The position numbers and the translations under genes are program-made. The notes beneath the pieces are model-generated. The model searched no databases. It saw only the letters and a program-made list of their open reading frames with translations, and was not told the DNA's origin. From Massilia cavernae (lineage in GTDB: Bacteria > Pseudomonadota > Gammaproteobacteria > Burkholderiales > Burkholderiaceae_D), in the NCBI RefSeq assembly GCF_003590855.1, contig NZ_QYUP01000147.1, positions 1-41,674 of the forward strand: 41,674 nt of DNA, in the 5' to 3' direction. Shown piece after piece: positions 1 through 10,833 of the stretch (position 1 is its first letter; each line of letters opens with the position of its first letter).

Positions 1-1140
1 ATCGCTGGCGGCGGCGCGCGACGGGCCGTTGACGCCGGCCGCGACATGTTCGAACGAGCCATCGGTCTCGACAGTCATGTGCGCCAGGCGGTATTCGTAG
101 GAGCGCACCACGGCAAACGGACGGTACAGTCCCAGCGTGAGGATGGTCAGTACTGTGTTGACGGTCAGCAGCTTCATGTAGCCGCGCGCCTTCAGGAAGG
201 ACGAAATCCGGATGCCGGGGAAACAGGTGTTGGACCATACGAGATTGCCGACCCGGACCTGTACGTAGGGTCCGGCGATGAGGTAGATCAGGTAGGCCAT
301 CACCAAGCCCATCAGCAGCGGCAGGAACAGGAATAGTGGGGGAACATTCTTGTTGTTGGGCCCGGCCACGAAGGCGAGCGCAGCGAAAGCGATCACCATG
401 CCGATAACGACGGCAACCCACAGTCCCATGGCAACCAGGTAAGGTTTGAAGAAGCGGCGCTTCTTGACGTCGAATGACGATTGCAGCGAACCGAATTCCA
501 GGTGCCGGTGCTGGTAGCGTTTCATCGCCCCGTGCATTAGCGGCCAGCCAAGGTAGGCGGCAAAGAACGGAAACAGCAGCGCGCCGGTCGGGTCGAGCGC
601 CAGCAAGGCCGCCGGGAACAGGAACAGCACCAGCGGCGGCAGATAGGCCAGGTAGGCGCCCTTGACTGTGCCGCTGAAGTTGAAGCGCAGCCCGCGGTAG
701 CGCGTATTGCGCAGGCGGAATCGCAGCGCGCCGCGCATCATGAACGGGAGCGTCAGCAGCAGCATGCCCACGATACCCATGCCCACGGCTAGCGAAAACC
801 CGAAGGCGTAGTTATATGCGGCCAGCAGCACGACCGCCACGATGCGCCCGCGCAGGATCGCCTTCGGATCGCCGTCGAAGTCGAATGACGCCCCCGCCAG
901 CTGCGTGTTGCGGTCAAAATACTGCAGGCGACGCACCTTCGCCCATGCCGAGTAGATGCCCAGCGTGACGACAGTCAGCAGCAGGTTGACGATCCAGATG
1001 CGAAAGTATTCCTTGCCGCTGCCTGTGAAGGTGAAGGCATGGGTTTGCAGCGCGCTGTCGCTGTCGTTGGCGGCAGCGGCGCCGGCCGGCACGCCGCCGT
1101 CTTCGGCGGGAGGCAACATGGATGGATCGGAAGAGTGCAT
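1..1140 (-). CDS. DUF898 (YjgN-like) membrane protein, 3' end outside window
   Basis: The reading frame starts at ATG 1140 (minus strand) after a GAGG ribosome-binding sequence and stays open for 380 codons to the window edge, so the C-terminus is missing. The protein alternates hydrophobic membrane segments with short polar loops. It contains two copies of a pattern of the type F-x-G-x-G-x-E-Y-F-x-I-W ... LGIYSAWAKVRR, the second degenerate (NTVLTILTLGLYRPFAVVRS), which is typical of the DUF898/YjgN family of inner-membrane proteins. The molecular function of the family is not established. The gene is divergent from pyrG with about 215 bp between the start codons. Family assignment is from recognised sequence pattern; no function is inferred. 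Confidence 0.85.
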   Translation of the reverse strand, partial: MHSSDPSMLPPAEDGGVPAGAAAANDSDSALQTHAFTFTGSGKEYFRIWIVNLLLTVVTLGIYSAWAKVRRLQYFDRNTQLAGASFDFDGDPKAILRGRIVAVVLLAAYNYAFGFSLAVGMGIVGMLLLTLPFMMRGALRFRLRNTRYRGLRFNFSGTVKGAYLAYLPPLVLFLFPAALLALDPTGALLFPFFAAYLGWPLMHGAMKRYQHRHLEFGSLQSSFDVKKRRFFKPYLVAMGLWVAVVIGMVIAFAALAFVAGPNNKNVPPLFLFLPLLMGLVMAYLIYLIAGPYVQVRVGNLVWSNTCFPGIRISSFLKARGYMKLLTVNTVLTILTLGLYRPFAVVRSYEYRLAHMTVETDGSFEHVAAGVNGPSRAAASD

Positions 1141-1311
1141 GGGGCCTCGAATTGTCAAATCATTAAGATAATGGCGGCAATGACCAAAAAGCGCCAGCGG
1201 CCGCCCGACACTTTGTATGCAGCCGCACCATATGTCTATTGAAGATGGGTAATTGGCAGTCGGTAATGACGATTTTTGCCTTGTTTTGCGGAAGTATTGG
1301 CTGGTTTAAGG

Positions 1312-3898
<2,587 letters not shown>

Positions 3899-3931
3899 GC
3901 TTGGCCGCGGCCGGTCGCATGACAGATACAG

Positions 3932-3962
3932 GCGGATCCTTCCGGATCCGCGCGCCCTTTTC
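3932..3962 (+). terminator. Hairpin with T-run between kdsA and eno
   Basis: GCGGATCC (3932-3939) pairs perfectly with GGATCCGC (3944-3951) across a TTCC loop, and a short T-rich stretch follows after six bases. The T-run is set back from the stem, so it may be a weak or partial terminator that lets some transcription into eno. Confidence 0.5.
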
Positions 3963-3980
3963 TTACCCCTTGGAGATTAA

Positions 3981-5267
<1,287 letters not shown>

Positions 5268-5277
5268 GAGCAGGGAC

Positions 5278-5300
5278 GCCGGCCGCCGAACGCGGCCGGC
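5278..5300. other. GC-rich hairpin between eno and ftsB
   Basis: GCCGGCCGC (5278-5286) and GCGGCCGGC (5292-5300) form a perfect 9-bp stem with a 5-base loop in the short eno-ftsB gap. There is no T-run, so it is not an ordinary intrinsic terminator. It could reduce read-through or protect the 3' end of eno mRNA; that role is inference. Confidence 0.5.
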
Positions 5301-5310
5301 TCCTGATGCC

Positions 5311-5661
5311 ATGCGCCTGATTACGCTCGCACTTGCCGCACTCCTGCTCCTGATCCAGTACCCGCTGTGGCTGGGGAAGGGCGGCTGGCTGCGCGTATAC
5401 GACCTCGAAAGCCAGGTCGCGGGGGCGCAGCAGAAGGCGACCGACCTGCGGGCGCGCAACGCCAAGCTCGAGTCGGAAGTGAATGACCTGAAGACCGGCA
5501 CCGGCGCCGTGGAAGAACGCGCGCGCTACGAGCTGGGGATGATCAAGCAGAACGAGATCTTCATCCAGGTGCTGGGCAAGAACGGCAAGCCGGTCGAATC
5601 GGCCACGCCGCCACCGCCGCCGCCTGAACCCAGGGGCGATCGCAAGGCTGTCATCGAGTAG
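5311..5661 (+). CDS. ftsB: Cell division protein FtsB
   Basis: Small bitopic inner-membrane protein of the FtsQLB divisome complex, which links FtsQ to activation of septal peptidoglycan synthesis. It has one N-terminal membrane helix (about residues 3-20), then a [10 protein letters not shown] segment and a coiled coil (about residues 30-70). The family-typical E-x-x-AR-x-E-L-G-M-I-K-x-x-E-I-F pattern follows, and the tail is Pro-rich (PPPPPPEP). At 116 residues it is a typical length. It follows eno, as in many proteobacteria, and is followed by a strong terminator. Confidence 0.92.
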   Translation: MRLITLALAALLLLIQYPLWLGKGGWLRVYDLESQVAGAQQKATDLRARNAKLESEVNDLKTGTGAVEERARYELGMIKQNEIFIQVLGKNGKPVESATPPPPPPEPRGDRKAVIE

Positions 5662-5684
5662 GCAGCCGCACCGCATCCTGTAAG

Positions 5685-5715
5685 AGCCGTCCAGCGAAAG
5701 CCCGACGGCTTTTTT
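5685..5715 (+). terminator. Intrinsic terminator of the pyrG-kdsA-eno-ftsB run
   Basis: AGCCGTC (5685-5691) pairs with GACGGCT (5704-5710) and is immediately followed by a run of T (5711-5715 after the stem). This is a textbook rho-independent terminator 24 bp after the ftsB stop. Confidence 0.85.
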
Positions 5716-5875
5716 ATGCGCGCCCAGTAGGGCGCCCACCCTTGTGGGGGAAAGTCCCGCCGCAAGCATGTCTACATGCCGACGACACTACGGATCGCCT
5801 GGCTGTCGTGAATCGCATCCGCGCTTTTCCCTAAACGTTCTGTCCCATCGTTCCCGTTTTTCCATGCTTATGGAA

Positions 5876-5904
5876 TTGCCTGGCAATAATATTTAAACTA
5901 TATT
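5876..5904 (+). promoter_or_regulatory. Candidate sigma-70 promoter of the chemoreceptor gene
   Basis: TTGCCT (5876-5881) and TATATT (5899-5904) are separated by exactly 17 bp in an unusually AT-rich stretch, 55 bp before the chemoreceptor start. The remaining sequence from the ftsB terminator to this point shows no other feature. I did not find a convincing flagellar sigma-28 match. Confidence 0.55.
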
Positions 5905-5958
5905 AAATAATCAGCAAGCAAGCCCGGAAGTAGTCTCAAACTAAATTGGAGACCAAGA

Positions 5959-7668
5959 ATGACTATGACACTTAAAGCGCGTTTAGGTGCCGCACTCGGC
6001 TTTCTTTCCCTGTTGTCCGTCGTGATCGGGCTATTGGGACTGTACGGTATGAAAAAGACCAACGAAGGATTGGAGACTGTCTACAAGGACCGTACCGTGG
6101 CCCTGGAACAGGTTTCGCGAGTAGATCGCCTGTTGGTGTTGAACCGGCTTGCATTGTCGGAGGCGTTGCGGAAACCGATTGATACCAGCATCAAGGTCAA
6201 TTCAGATCTCATTGATAAAAATGCTGCGGAGATCACCAAGACCTGGGGTGAGTTTATGGCTACTTACCTGACGCCGGAAGAGAAACGGCTGGCGGACAGG
6301 TTTTCCACGGACCGTGCAAGAATGATCGACGAGGGCTTGCGTCCCGCGGTCGCAGCCTTGCGAGAAGGCAGGATCGAGCTTGCCGGGGAGTTGGAGGCAA
6401 AGTTCCAGTCATTGATTCCCGCGGCCAGCGAGAGTATCGACGCATTGCGCAAGCTGCAAGTCGATGAGGCCAGAAAGGAATACGAGCAATCGAGTGCCCG
6501 CTACGATTCCCTTCGGAACACTGTTGTCATTACAATTACATTGGGCGCAGTGATAGCGGCCCTGGTCGGCTTTTTCCTGGTCCGCAATATCTATCGCCAG
6601 CTTGGCGGCGAGCCCGAATATGCAGCACAGATCGTGCGCAGTATTGCGGCCGGCGACTTGACGGTGACGGTCGCAACCAGGCATGGCGACCATGACAGCC
6701 TGTTGTTTGCGATGCAAACAATGCAGCAAAATTTGGCAAAGACAGTCAGCGAAATCCGGCAATCCACCGATACCATCGCCACCGCATCGAGCCAGATCGC
6801 GGCCGGCAATCTTGATTTATCGTCGCGCACCGAGGAGCAAGCCAGCTCGCTGGAAGAAACCGCGTCGTCGATGGAAGAGCTGACCAGCACCGTCAAACAG
6901 AATGCCGACAATGCGCGGCAAGCCAATCAACTGGCGGTGTCCGCGTCCGACGTCGCAATCAAGGGCGGAGCAGTGGTGTCGCAAGTGGTCGACACCATGA
7001 GCTCGATCAACGACTCGTCGAAGAAGATTGTCGAGATCATTAGCGTCATCGACAGCATTGCATTCCAGACCAATATTCTGGCGCTAAATGCCGCAGTCGA
7101 AGCAGCGCGCGCTGGAGAGCAGGGCCGTGGCTTTGCGGTGGTCGCCACTGAAGTACGCAACCTGGCGCAGCGCTCGGCGGGAGCGGCCAAGGAAATCAAG
7201 ACATTGATCGACGATTCTGTTGAGAAGGTCGACGTCGGCAGCAAGTTGGTCGGGCAGGCTGGCGCCACCATGGATGAGATCGTGGCAAGCGTCAGGCGCG
7301 TGACCGACGTCATGGGGGAGATCACGGCGGCCGGCCAGGAACAGACCTCAGGCATCGAGCAAGTCAATCAGGCGATCAGCCAGATGGACCAGGTCACGCA
7401 ACAGAACGCGTCACTGGTGGAAGAGGCGGCGGCAGCGGCCCAATCCTTGCAGGACCAGGCCGGAAATCTGGCGAAACTGGTCAGCGTGTTCAAGCTTGAC
7501 GGGATGCACGCGGCTGTCGGCGTGCCGTTGAAGGCGATATCCCTTCCGACTCGGGCGGCAATGCCCATCGCGGCCGCAATCGGTAACGCCCCGGCAATCA
7601 ATGTGAAGCCGTTCAAACGCGTAGCGAATGGGTCCGACGCCACTCGTGGCGAATGGAATGAGTTTTGA
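5959..7668 (+). CDS. Methyl-accepting chemotaxis protein
   Basis: Transmembrane chemoreceptor that controls the CheA kinase in response to an unknown periplasmic signal. It has TM1 (about residues 9-29), a mostly helical periplasmic sensor of about 160 residues consistent with a four-helix-bundle domain, TM2 (about 188-210), a HAMP linker ending in AAGDLTVTV, and a signalling coiled coil. The signalling tip is IAFQTNILALNAAVEAARAG followed by GRGFAVVATEVRNLAQRS. The protein ends in EWNEF after a flexible linker. This fits the x-W-x-x-F pentapeptide that tethers CheR/CheB methylation enzymes in enteric receptors. A GGAG site precedes the ATG. It is a single-gene unit; the ligand cannot be told from sequence. 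Confidence 0.95.
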   Translation: MTMTLKARLGAALGFLSLLSVVIGLLGLYGMKKTNEGLETVYKDRTVALEQVSRVDRLLVLNRLALSEALRKPIDTSIKVNSDLIDKNAAEITKTWGEFMATYLTPEEKRLADRFSTDRARMIDEGLRPAVAALREGRIELAGELEAKFQSLIPAASESIDALRKLQVDEARKEYEQSSARYDSLRNTVVITITLGAVIAALVGFFLVRNIYRQLGGEPEYAAQIVRSIAAGDLTVTVATRHGDHDSLLFAMQTMQQNLAKTVSEIRQSTDTIATASSQIAAGNLDLSSRTEEQASSLEETASSMEELTSTVKQNADNARQANQLAVSASDVAIKGGAVVSQVVDTMSSINDSSKKIVEIISVIDSIAFQTNILALNAAVEAARAGEQGRGFAVVATEVRNLAQRSAGAAKEIKTLIDDSVEKVDVGSKLVGQAGATMDEIVASVRRVTDVMGEITAAGQEQTSGIEQVNQAISQMDQVTQQNASLVEEAAAAAQSLQDQAGNLAKLVSVFKLDGMHAAVGVPLKAISLPTRAAMPIAAAIGNAPAINVKPFKRVANGSDATRGEWNEF

Positions 7669-7726
7669 AGGCAGTCCGAATAGTTGTGAAACGTGAAAAG
7701 TTGTCTGAAACGTCGGGTAACACTTC

Positions 7727-7742
7727 TTACCGGTAACCGGTA
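7727..7742. promoter_or_regulatory. Palindrome containing TTACCGGTAA upstream of the RcnB-like gene
   Basis: TTACCGGTAA (7727-7736) is a perfect 10-bp palindrome, and TACCGGT/ACCGGTA pair around one base over 7728-7742. It lies about 130 bp upstream of the RcnB-like start and could be an operator. The same core occurs at 22348-22365 upstream of a lipoprotein gene. A regulatory role is inference. Confidence 0.35.
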
Positions 7743-7871
7743 GAACTGTACATGGGTAGGGGGTTAAATGAACACATGGGCGAAGGAGACGTTTTAGCTC
7801 ATGTCCCTGGAGAAGATGATTCTGCAGGTGTCCAGGTAGAAAACTGTTTTCTCTTCACCGCAGGAGTTTAT

Positions 7872-8381
7872 ATGACCACGAAAGCCCTCATTATTGCCGC
7901 GATTGCCGCTACCTTTGCTTCGGGTGCCGCTGTCGCGCAGACCTACGACCGCGACTACCGCAACGACAACCGCTACGAGCAGCACGACCGATCGTACCGC
8001 GGCGATGGCAATAACCACGACCGCCGCGATCGCTGGGACCGTCACGACCGCTGGGACAACAACTACCGTGGCTACGAGCGCCGCGGCTACGGCCACAACC
8101 ACGGCTATAACCACGGCTACTACCGCTACAATCACGGTTACCACGGTTACCACGGTTACCACGGTTACAATCACGGCTACAACCACGGACCGCGCTACGG
8201 CGTCCGCCGCGGCGAGTACCTGGACCACCGTTATCGCGATCACCGCTACATCGTCAACGACTGGCGCGGCCGCCGCCTGTATGCGCCACCACATGGTCAT
8301 TGTTGGGTCCAGGCCGGCGACGACTACCTGCTGGTGGCGCTGGCCACCGGGTTGATCGCGCATGTGCTGCTGAGCAACTGA
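7872..8381 (+). CDS. Exported RcnB-like protein with His-Gly-Tyr repeats
   Basis: The start at ATG 7872 is chosen because CAGGAG precedes it and it yields a clean signal peptide (MTTKALIIAAIAATFASGAAVAQ); an upstream in-frame start at 7752 would bury that signal. The 169-residue precursor has a central stretch very rich in Arg, Asp, Tyr and His with repeated NHGY/HGY units, then a C-terminal domain (RRGEYLDHRYRDHRYIVNDW ... GHCWVQAGDDYLLVALATGLI) typical of the RcnB/YohN family. In E. coli RcnB is a periplasmic protein affecting nickel/cobalt homeostasis. The His-rich repeat suggests metal binding here too, but that is inference. Four perfect 9-bp tandem repeats encode part of the HGY tract (8133-8168). 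Confidence 0.8.
   Translation: MTTKALIIAAIAATFASGAAVAQTYDRDYRNDNRYEQHDRSYRGDGNNHDRRDRWDRHDRWDNNYRGYERRGYGHNHGYNHGYYRYNHGYHGYHGYHGYNHGYNHGPRYGVRRGEYLDHRYRDHRYIVNDWRGRRLYAPPHGHCWVQAGDDYLLVALATGLIAHVLLSN
8133..8168 (+). repeat. 9-bp tandem repeat, four perfect copies
   Basis: CACGGTTAC is repeated four times without mismatch, encoding HGY triplets inside the RcnB-like gene. Flanking units (CACGGCTAC, CACGGCTAT) are diverged copies, so the tract probably grew by slippage. Confidence 0.9.
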
Positions 8382-8400
8382 GCACTTGGCTGTACGAAGG

Positions 8401-8432
8401 GCGAAGCATCCAGGCATGCTTCGCTCTTTTTT
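8401..8432 (+). terminator. Intrinsic terminator after the RcnB-like gene
   Basis: GCGAAGCAT (8401-8409) pairs perfectly with ATGCTTCGC (8416-8424) over a 6-base loop and is followed by TCTTTTTT. It lies 20 bp after the stop codon. Confidence 0.88.
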
Positions 8433-8568
8433 CCGTCCGTCGAATGCGGACCAAGGCCGGATTGCGCGCTGCAAGCCCGAAGGGCCCAATCCGCAAATAT
8501 CGGACGTCTCAAGTCACCTCCTCGTTACGGGCTTTATGCTAAAGTCAGTGCGAAACTATGGAGGCGCC

Positions 8569-8757
8569 ATGTCGACCAAGATCCTCCTGCCGGCTGAGCT
8601 CGAAGCGCGCATCCTGAATTGCAGGACGACTTCGATCGCATTTTCGACTACCTCGTCCAATCAAAATGCTCCAGATCCCACTGCGCGGATTGAGGAGATC
8701 ATTGCGGCCCTGGACGTGTTAGCTCAGAATCCTTTGATCGGGCGAACTGCTCACGCC
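8569..8757 (+). pseudogene. Broken ParE/RelE-type toxin gene
   Basis: ATG 8569 follows a GGAGGCGCC site and begins MSTKILLPAELEAR. The expected toxin sequence LQDDFDRIFDYLVQS lies in a different frame (about 8619-8665), after which the first frame resumes as NAPDPTARIEEIIAALDVLAQNPLIGR, the typical ParE helix and L-x-x-NP-x-x-GR motif. Two opposite frameshifts therefore scramble the middle. The conserved C-terminal strand block after GR is missing because the sequence runs into the NUDIX gene 3' end. No intact antitoxin partner is visible upstream. I read it as a decayed type II toxin; the exact indels cannot be proven without an intact relative. Confidence 0.7.
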
Positions 8758-8758
8758 G

Positions 8759-9181
8759 CTACCACTCCATCGTCAACAAGCGCTCAGCCATCCGCGGCCA
8801 GCACAATTTCTTAAGGTCTTCGCGCGAGGCCCACCGAAATCCGTCGGCCTCAGGCGTTGGCTCGCCGGTCTTGTGGTGAGGGAAGAAGCTCGTGCATTCC
8901 AGGTGATCGAGGCAATCCAGGCCGTCCGGCGCCTGCACATGGAACAGGTGCAGTTTCTTGTTGGGGCGGTAATCGAAGCACCCGAGATCGGCAAACAGCC
9001 TGGAGTCGAGTTCCAACCCCGATTCTTCCCTCAACTCGCGCACCGCCGCCTCGAGCGGCGTCTCGCCTGGGTCCTGCATCCCCTTTGGAATATCCCATTT
9101 GGCCGTTCCGGTCACATGGCAGAGCAATAGCTCACCTCTGGCGTTCACGATCAGGGTGCCGCAGGAAACCGGGAGCGTCAT
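8759..9181 (-). CDS. NUDIX hydrolase
   Basis: Predicted pyrophosphohydrolase of nucleoside-diphosphate-linked compounds; the substrate is unknown. The Nudix box is complete: G-x5-E-x7-REL-x-EE-SGL within GMQDPGETPLEAAVRELREESGL, preceded by the usual CGTLIVNARGELLLCHVTG strand and WDIPKG. The start at 9181 (140 residues) begins MTLPVSCGTLIV, directly before the fold; in-frame starts at 9265 (ATG) and 9283 (TTG) would add a poorly conserved N-terminus. None has a strong ribosome-binding site, so the start is uncertain. The 3' end abuts the broken ParE gene, and the gene sits in a patch of decayed toxin-antitoxin modules. Confidence 0.88.
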   Translation of the reverse strand: MTLPVSCGTLIVNARGELLLCHVTGTAKWDIPKGMQDPGETPLEAAVRELREESGLELDSRLFADLGCFDYRPNKKLHLFHVQAPDGLDCLDHLECTSFFPHHKTGEPTPEADGFRWASREDLKKLCWPRMAERLLTMEW

Positions 9182-9391
9182 GTCATGTGTTGAACTTTGT
9201 TGTTGGTTCACGGTCAAATTCCATAAGTGCCGCAGTGAGCGATTACGCGCTGGGGTATGATTCATCAGTACCGCTTTTGCCAATCCGCAGTCGCCATCGG
9301 CGAGGTCGAAAGGTATCCTGCGGATTGAATGAGAAGCTGGGCTCGTTCAGTCCGGCTTCCGTCTGGGGCATCAGACGCCAGCAGTGGGAAT

Positions 9392-9412
9392 CCCCTTCTG
9401 TTCACGAAGGGG
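9392..9412. other. Hairpin in the 9182-9488 gap
   Basis: CCCCTTC (9392-9398) pairs with GAAGGGG (9406-9412) over a 7-base loop. No T-run follows. The rest of the roughly 300-bp gap between the NUDIX start and the antitoxin remnant holds no gene I can support. Confidence 0.5.
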
Positions 9413-9488
9413 AGGATGTCAAGCCTGATTGTAGCGGCAAGTTGCTAAGGCTGACTGTTAGTTGTCGTTGTATAACTAATAATGGATA

Positions 9489-9548
9489 ATGAATCTTCAA
9501 CTTTTGGAGAGTAGGCAGGACGCGGACTTCGACGTGCGCAGGGGATAG
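9489..9548 (+). pseudogene. Possible C-terminal remnant of an antitoxin
   Basis: A 19-codon frame (MNLQLLESRQDADFDVRRG, stop 9546-9548) ends 11 bp before the truncated VapC start. Its position and its acidic/basic ending resemble the tail of a Phd/MazE-type antitoxin. It is too short to be conclusive; the main support is its place directly in front of a PIN toxin start. Confidence 0.35.
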
Positions 9549-9558
9549 AGCTGAAAAA

Positions 9559-9663
9559 ATGTACCTGGTTGACACAAATTTTGTCAGCGAAGCACGCAAA
9601 GGGAGGAACGCCAATCCTGGTGTCGTGCATTTCTTTCGTTCGACGCCACCGACGGAGCGCTGA
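9559..9663 (+). pseudogene. Truncated VapC (PIN-domain) toxin
   Basis: The 34-codon frame MYLVDTNFVSEARKGR... matches the N-terminus of VapC ribonucleases, including the first catalytic Asp in the LVDTN motif and the S-E-ARKG continuation. It stops at TGA 9661-9663, far short of the usual 130-140 residues, and I cannot find the remaining PIN acidic motifs in any frame downstream. The copy is non-functional as a nuclease. With the broken ParE it shows repeated gain and decay of toxin-antitoxin modules here. Confidence 0.72.
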
Positions 9664-9685
9664 AACTAAAAATGCATAATGAGAC

Positions 9686-10270
9686 ATGACGAGGCGTCCT
9701 GTACAAGTGCGGGTTCACCTTGACGCGAAAGGAATCCGATCTTTACCTGCGGAGGACGTCCGTGCCATCCTGCGCGCGGCGGATCCCTTGATCGCCACTG
9801 GCGGACGATCCCTGCTGGCAAAGGTATTACGGGGATCGCGCGCCAGTGACGTTCTGAGCCACGACCTGGATAAAAACCCTTGTTACGGCTTCTACCGCGA
9901 TGTGTCCGAAGAAGACGTCCTGGCCAGGATCGACTGGACGATCCTGCATGGCTATCTGGCGATCCATTACAGCGGCCGGCTGCCCTTCCTTGTGTACACA
10001 CCCGCCGGCTGGAAGATCGAACGTGAAACGTATGCCGACGAGATCATCCGCGACTTCGACGCCATGCTGGCCGGCGGAGTGCGTCCATATCCCCTTGACT
10101 TTTTGAAGGACATGAACCGCGAGCTGGTGTTTCTCGTCCTCGATAAAATCCAGGCGGCGCTCGACCCCAAATATCTTCCGGTGCTGGAGGATTGGGCGCA
10201 GGTCGACGCCAGGAAGGTCAGGGAAAGGATTCACGCTGTCACGCAGCGCATTGCGGATCGCCCGGCCTGA
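9686..10270 (+). CDS. RQC-minor-1-like DNA-binding protein
   Basis: A 194-residue soluble protein beginning MTRRPVQVRVHLDAKGIRSLPAEDVRAILRAADPLIATGGRSLLAKVLRGSRAS. I recognise its middle (LAKVLRGSRASDVLSH, then YGFYRDVSEEDVLARIDW, then YLAIHYSGRLPFLVYTPAGW) as the winged-helix RQC fold. In RecQ helicases this binds DNA; here it occurs as a stand-alone RQC-minor protein, with no helicase motifs. A C-terminal helical region (about residues 115-194) has no family I can name. The biological role of these stand-alone proteins is not established. It sits between decayed toxin modules and an insertion sequence, so it is probably mobile or accessory. Confidence 0.65.
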   Translation: MTRRPVQVRVHLDAKGIRSLPAEDVRAILRAADPLIATGGRSLLAKVLRGSRASDVLSHDLDKNPCYGFYRDVSEEDVLARIDWTILHGYLAIHYSGRLPFLVYTPAGWKIERETYADEIIRDFDAMLAGGVRPYPLDFLKDMNRELVFLVLDKIQAALDPKYLPVLEDWAQVDARKVRERIHAVTQRIADRPA

Positions 10271-10287
10271 TCGTGGCTTGCAGATTC

Positions 10288-10319
10288 GGCGGATACTCCC
10301 ATAGCGAAGCCCATCCGCC
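10288..10319. repeat. REP-like palindromic unit
   Basis: GGCGGAT (10288-10294) and ATCCGCC (10313-10319) flank an 18-base centre. The arms and the centre (ATAGCGAAGCCCATCCGCC) resemble the larger palindrome at 24843-24942, whose arms carry the same GGCGGATA...GCGCATCCGCC pattern. I read both as members of one intergenic palindromic repeat family, here probably also ending transcription of the RQC-like gene. Confidence 0.5.
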
Positions 10320-10408
10320 GTTTTGGCGGGATACGCCCGGAGGGTTTTCCCACCCTTCTATGAACACTACGTTGTCAAGGGCTTTTCTCTCAAGTCCACC
10401 CATCTCCC

Positions 10409-10462
10409 GGCTGTATCGCTGATGTCAAGGAGGGGGTAATCCTTGACATCAGCGATACAGCC
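10409..10462. repeat. Perfect 23-bp inverted repeat
   Basis: Arms 10409-10431 and 10440-10462 are perfect reverse complements separated by GGGGGTAA. The arm begins GGCTGTATCGCTGATG. No T-run follows on either side, so it is not a simple terminator. It may be abutting ends of a lost mobile element or an insertion hotspot for the adjacent IS110-type element; both are inference. Confidence 0.85.
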
Positions 10463-10478
10463 GTACACTGTCCGGCTT

Positions 10479-10509
10479 GGTGCAAAGGCACGCTCTACGC
10501 CTTTGCACC
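10479..10509. repeat. 11-bp hairpin next to the 23-bp inverted repeat
   Basis: GGTGCAAAGGC (10479-10489) pairs perfectly with GCCTTTGCACC (10499-10509) across a 9-base loop. It follows the larger palindrome by 16 bp and may belong to the same element. Confidence 0.75.
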
Positions 10510-10699
10510 ATGTCGACCAATCGTGCGTCTTGCTCGCCACGGATTTTCATCACGATGACTCTGTGATTCGGTACCCAAGCAACTGGTATGGCATTTTGAA
10601 GCTCTCGGTCTGCGACGTGAGACTTAGCTCACCACCTTCTATCCGCTGACGGCTTGGCCGCCTAGCCTGATACTGCATGCGCTTACGCTTAAGTTGACC

Positions 10700-10833
10700 G
10701 TGATGCGTACAGGCCCCATCTACTATTGGCGGTTGTCATGCAACCAGGGTGGAACACGGGCCTGTCTACTTCAAACTGCTCACTACCTTGCCAGACACCT
10801 TCTCACAACATCATCACCAAATCAAACAACGTG
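10700..10833 (-). ncRNA. Candidate bridge-RNA region of the IS110-type element
   Basis: Directly downstream of the transposase stop, on its strand, the sequence folds well: ACAGGCCC (10709-10716) pairs with GGGCCTGT (10758-10765), and inside that loop GGTTG (10731-10735) pairs with CAACC (10741-10745). IS110-family recombinases use an element-encoded bridge RNA, placed 3' of the gene in the IS1111 group. The location and folding fit, but expression and guide loops cannot be shown from the sequence alone, and structured DNA continues down to about 10465. Confidence 0.4.

Noticed and set aside
7752..7871. Upstream start at 7752 for the RcnB-like gene
   Set aside because: It would place 40 polar residues before an obvious signal peptide, and the ATG at 7872 has a good ribosome-binding site.
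8133..8168. Tandem repeats considered as a CRISPR-like array (also 21903-21980)
   Set aside because: The units are too short and have no unique spacers of regular length; one set is coding and the other is an inverted repeat. No cas genes are present.
10463..10680. Possible degraded group II intron beside the insertion sequence
   Set aside because: No domain V-like hairpin or reverse-transcriptase remnant was found; the structured sequence is better explained as part of, or flanking, the IS110-type element.
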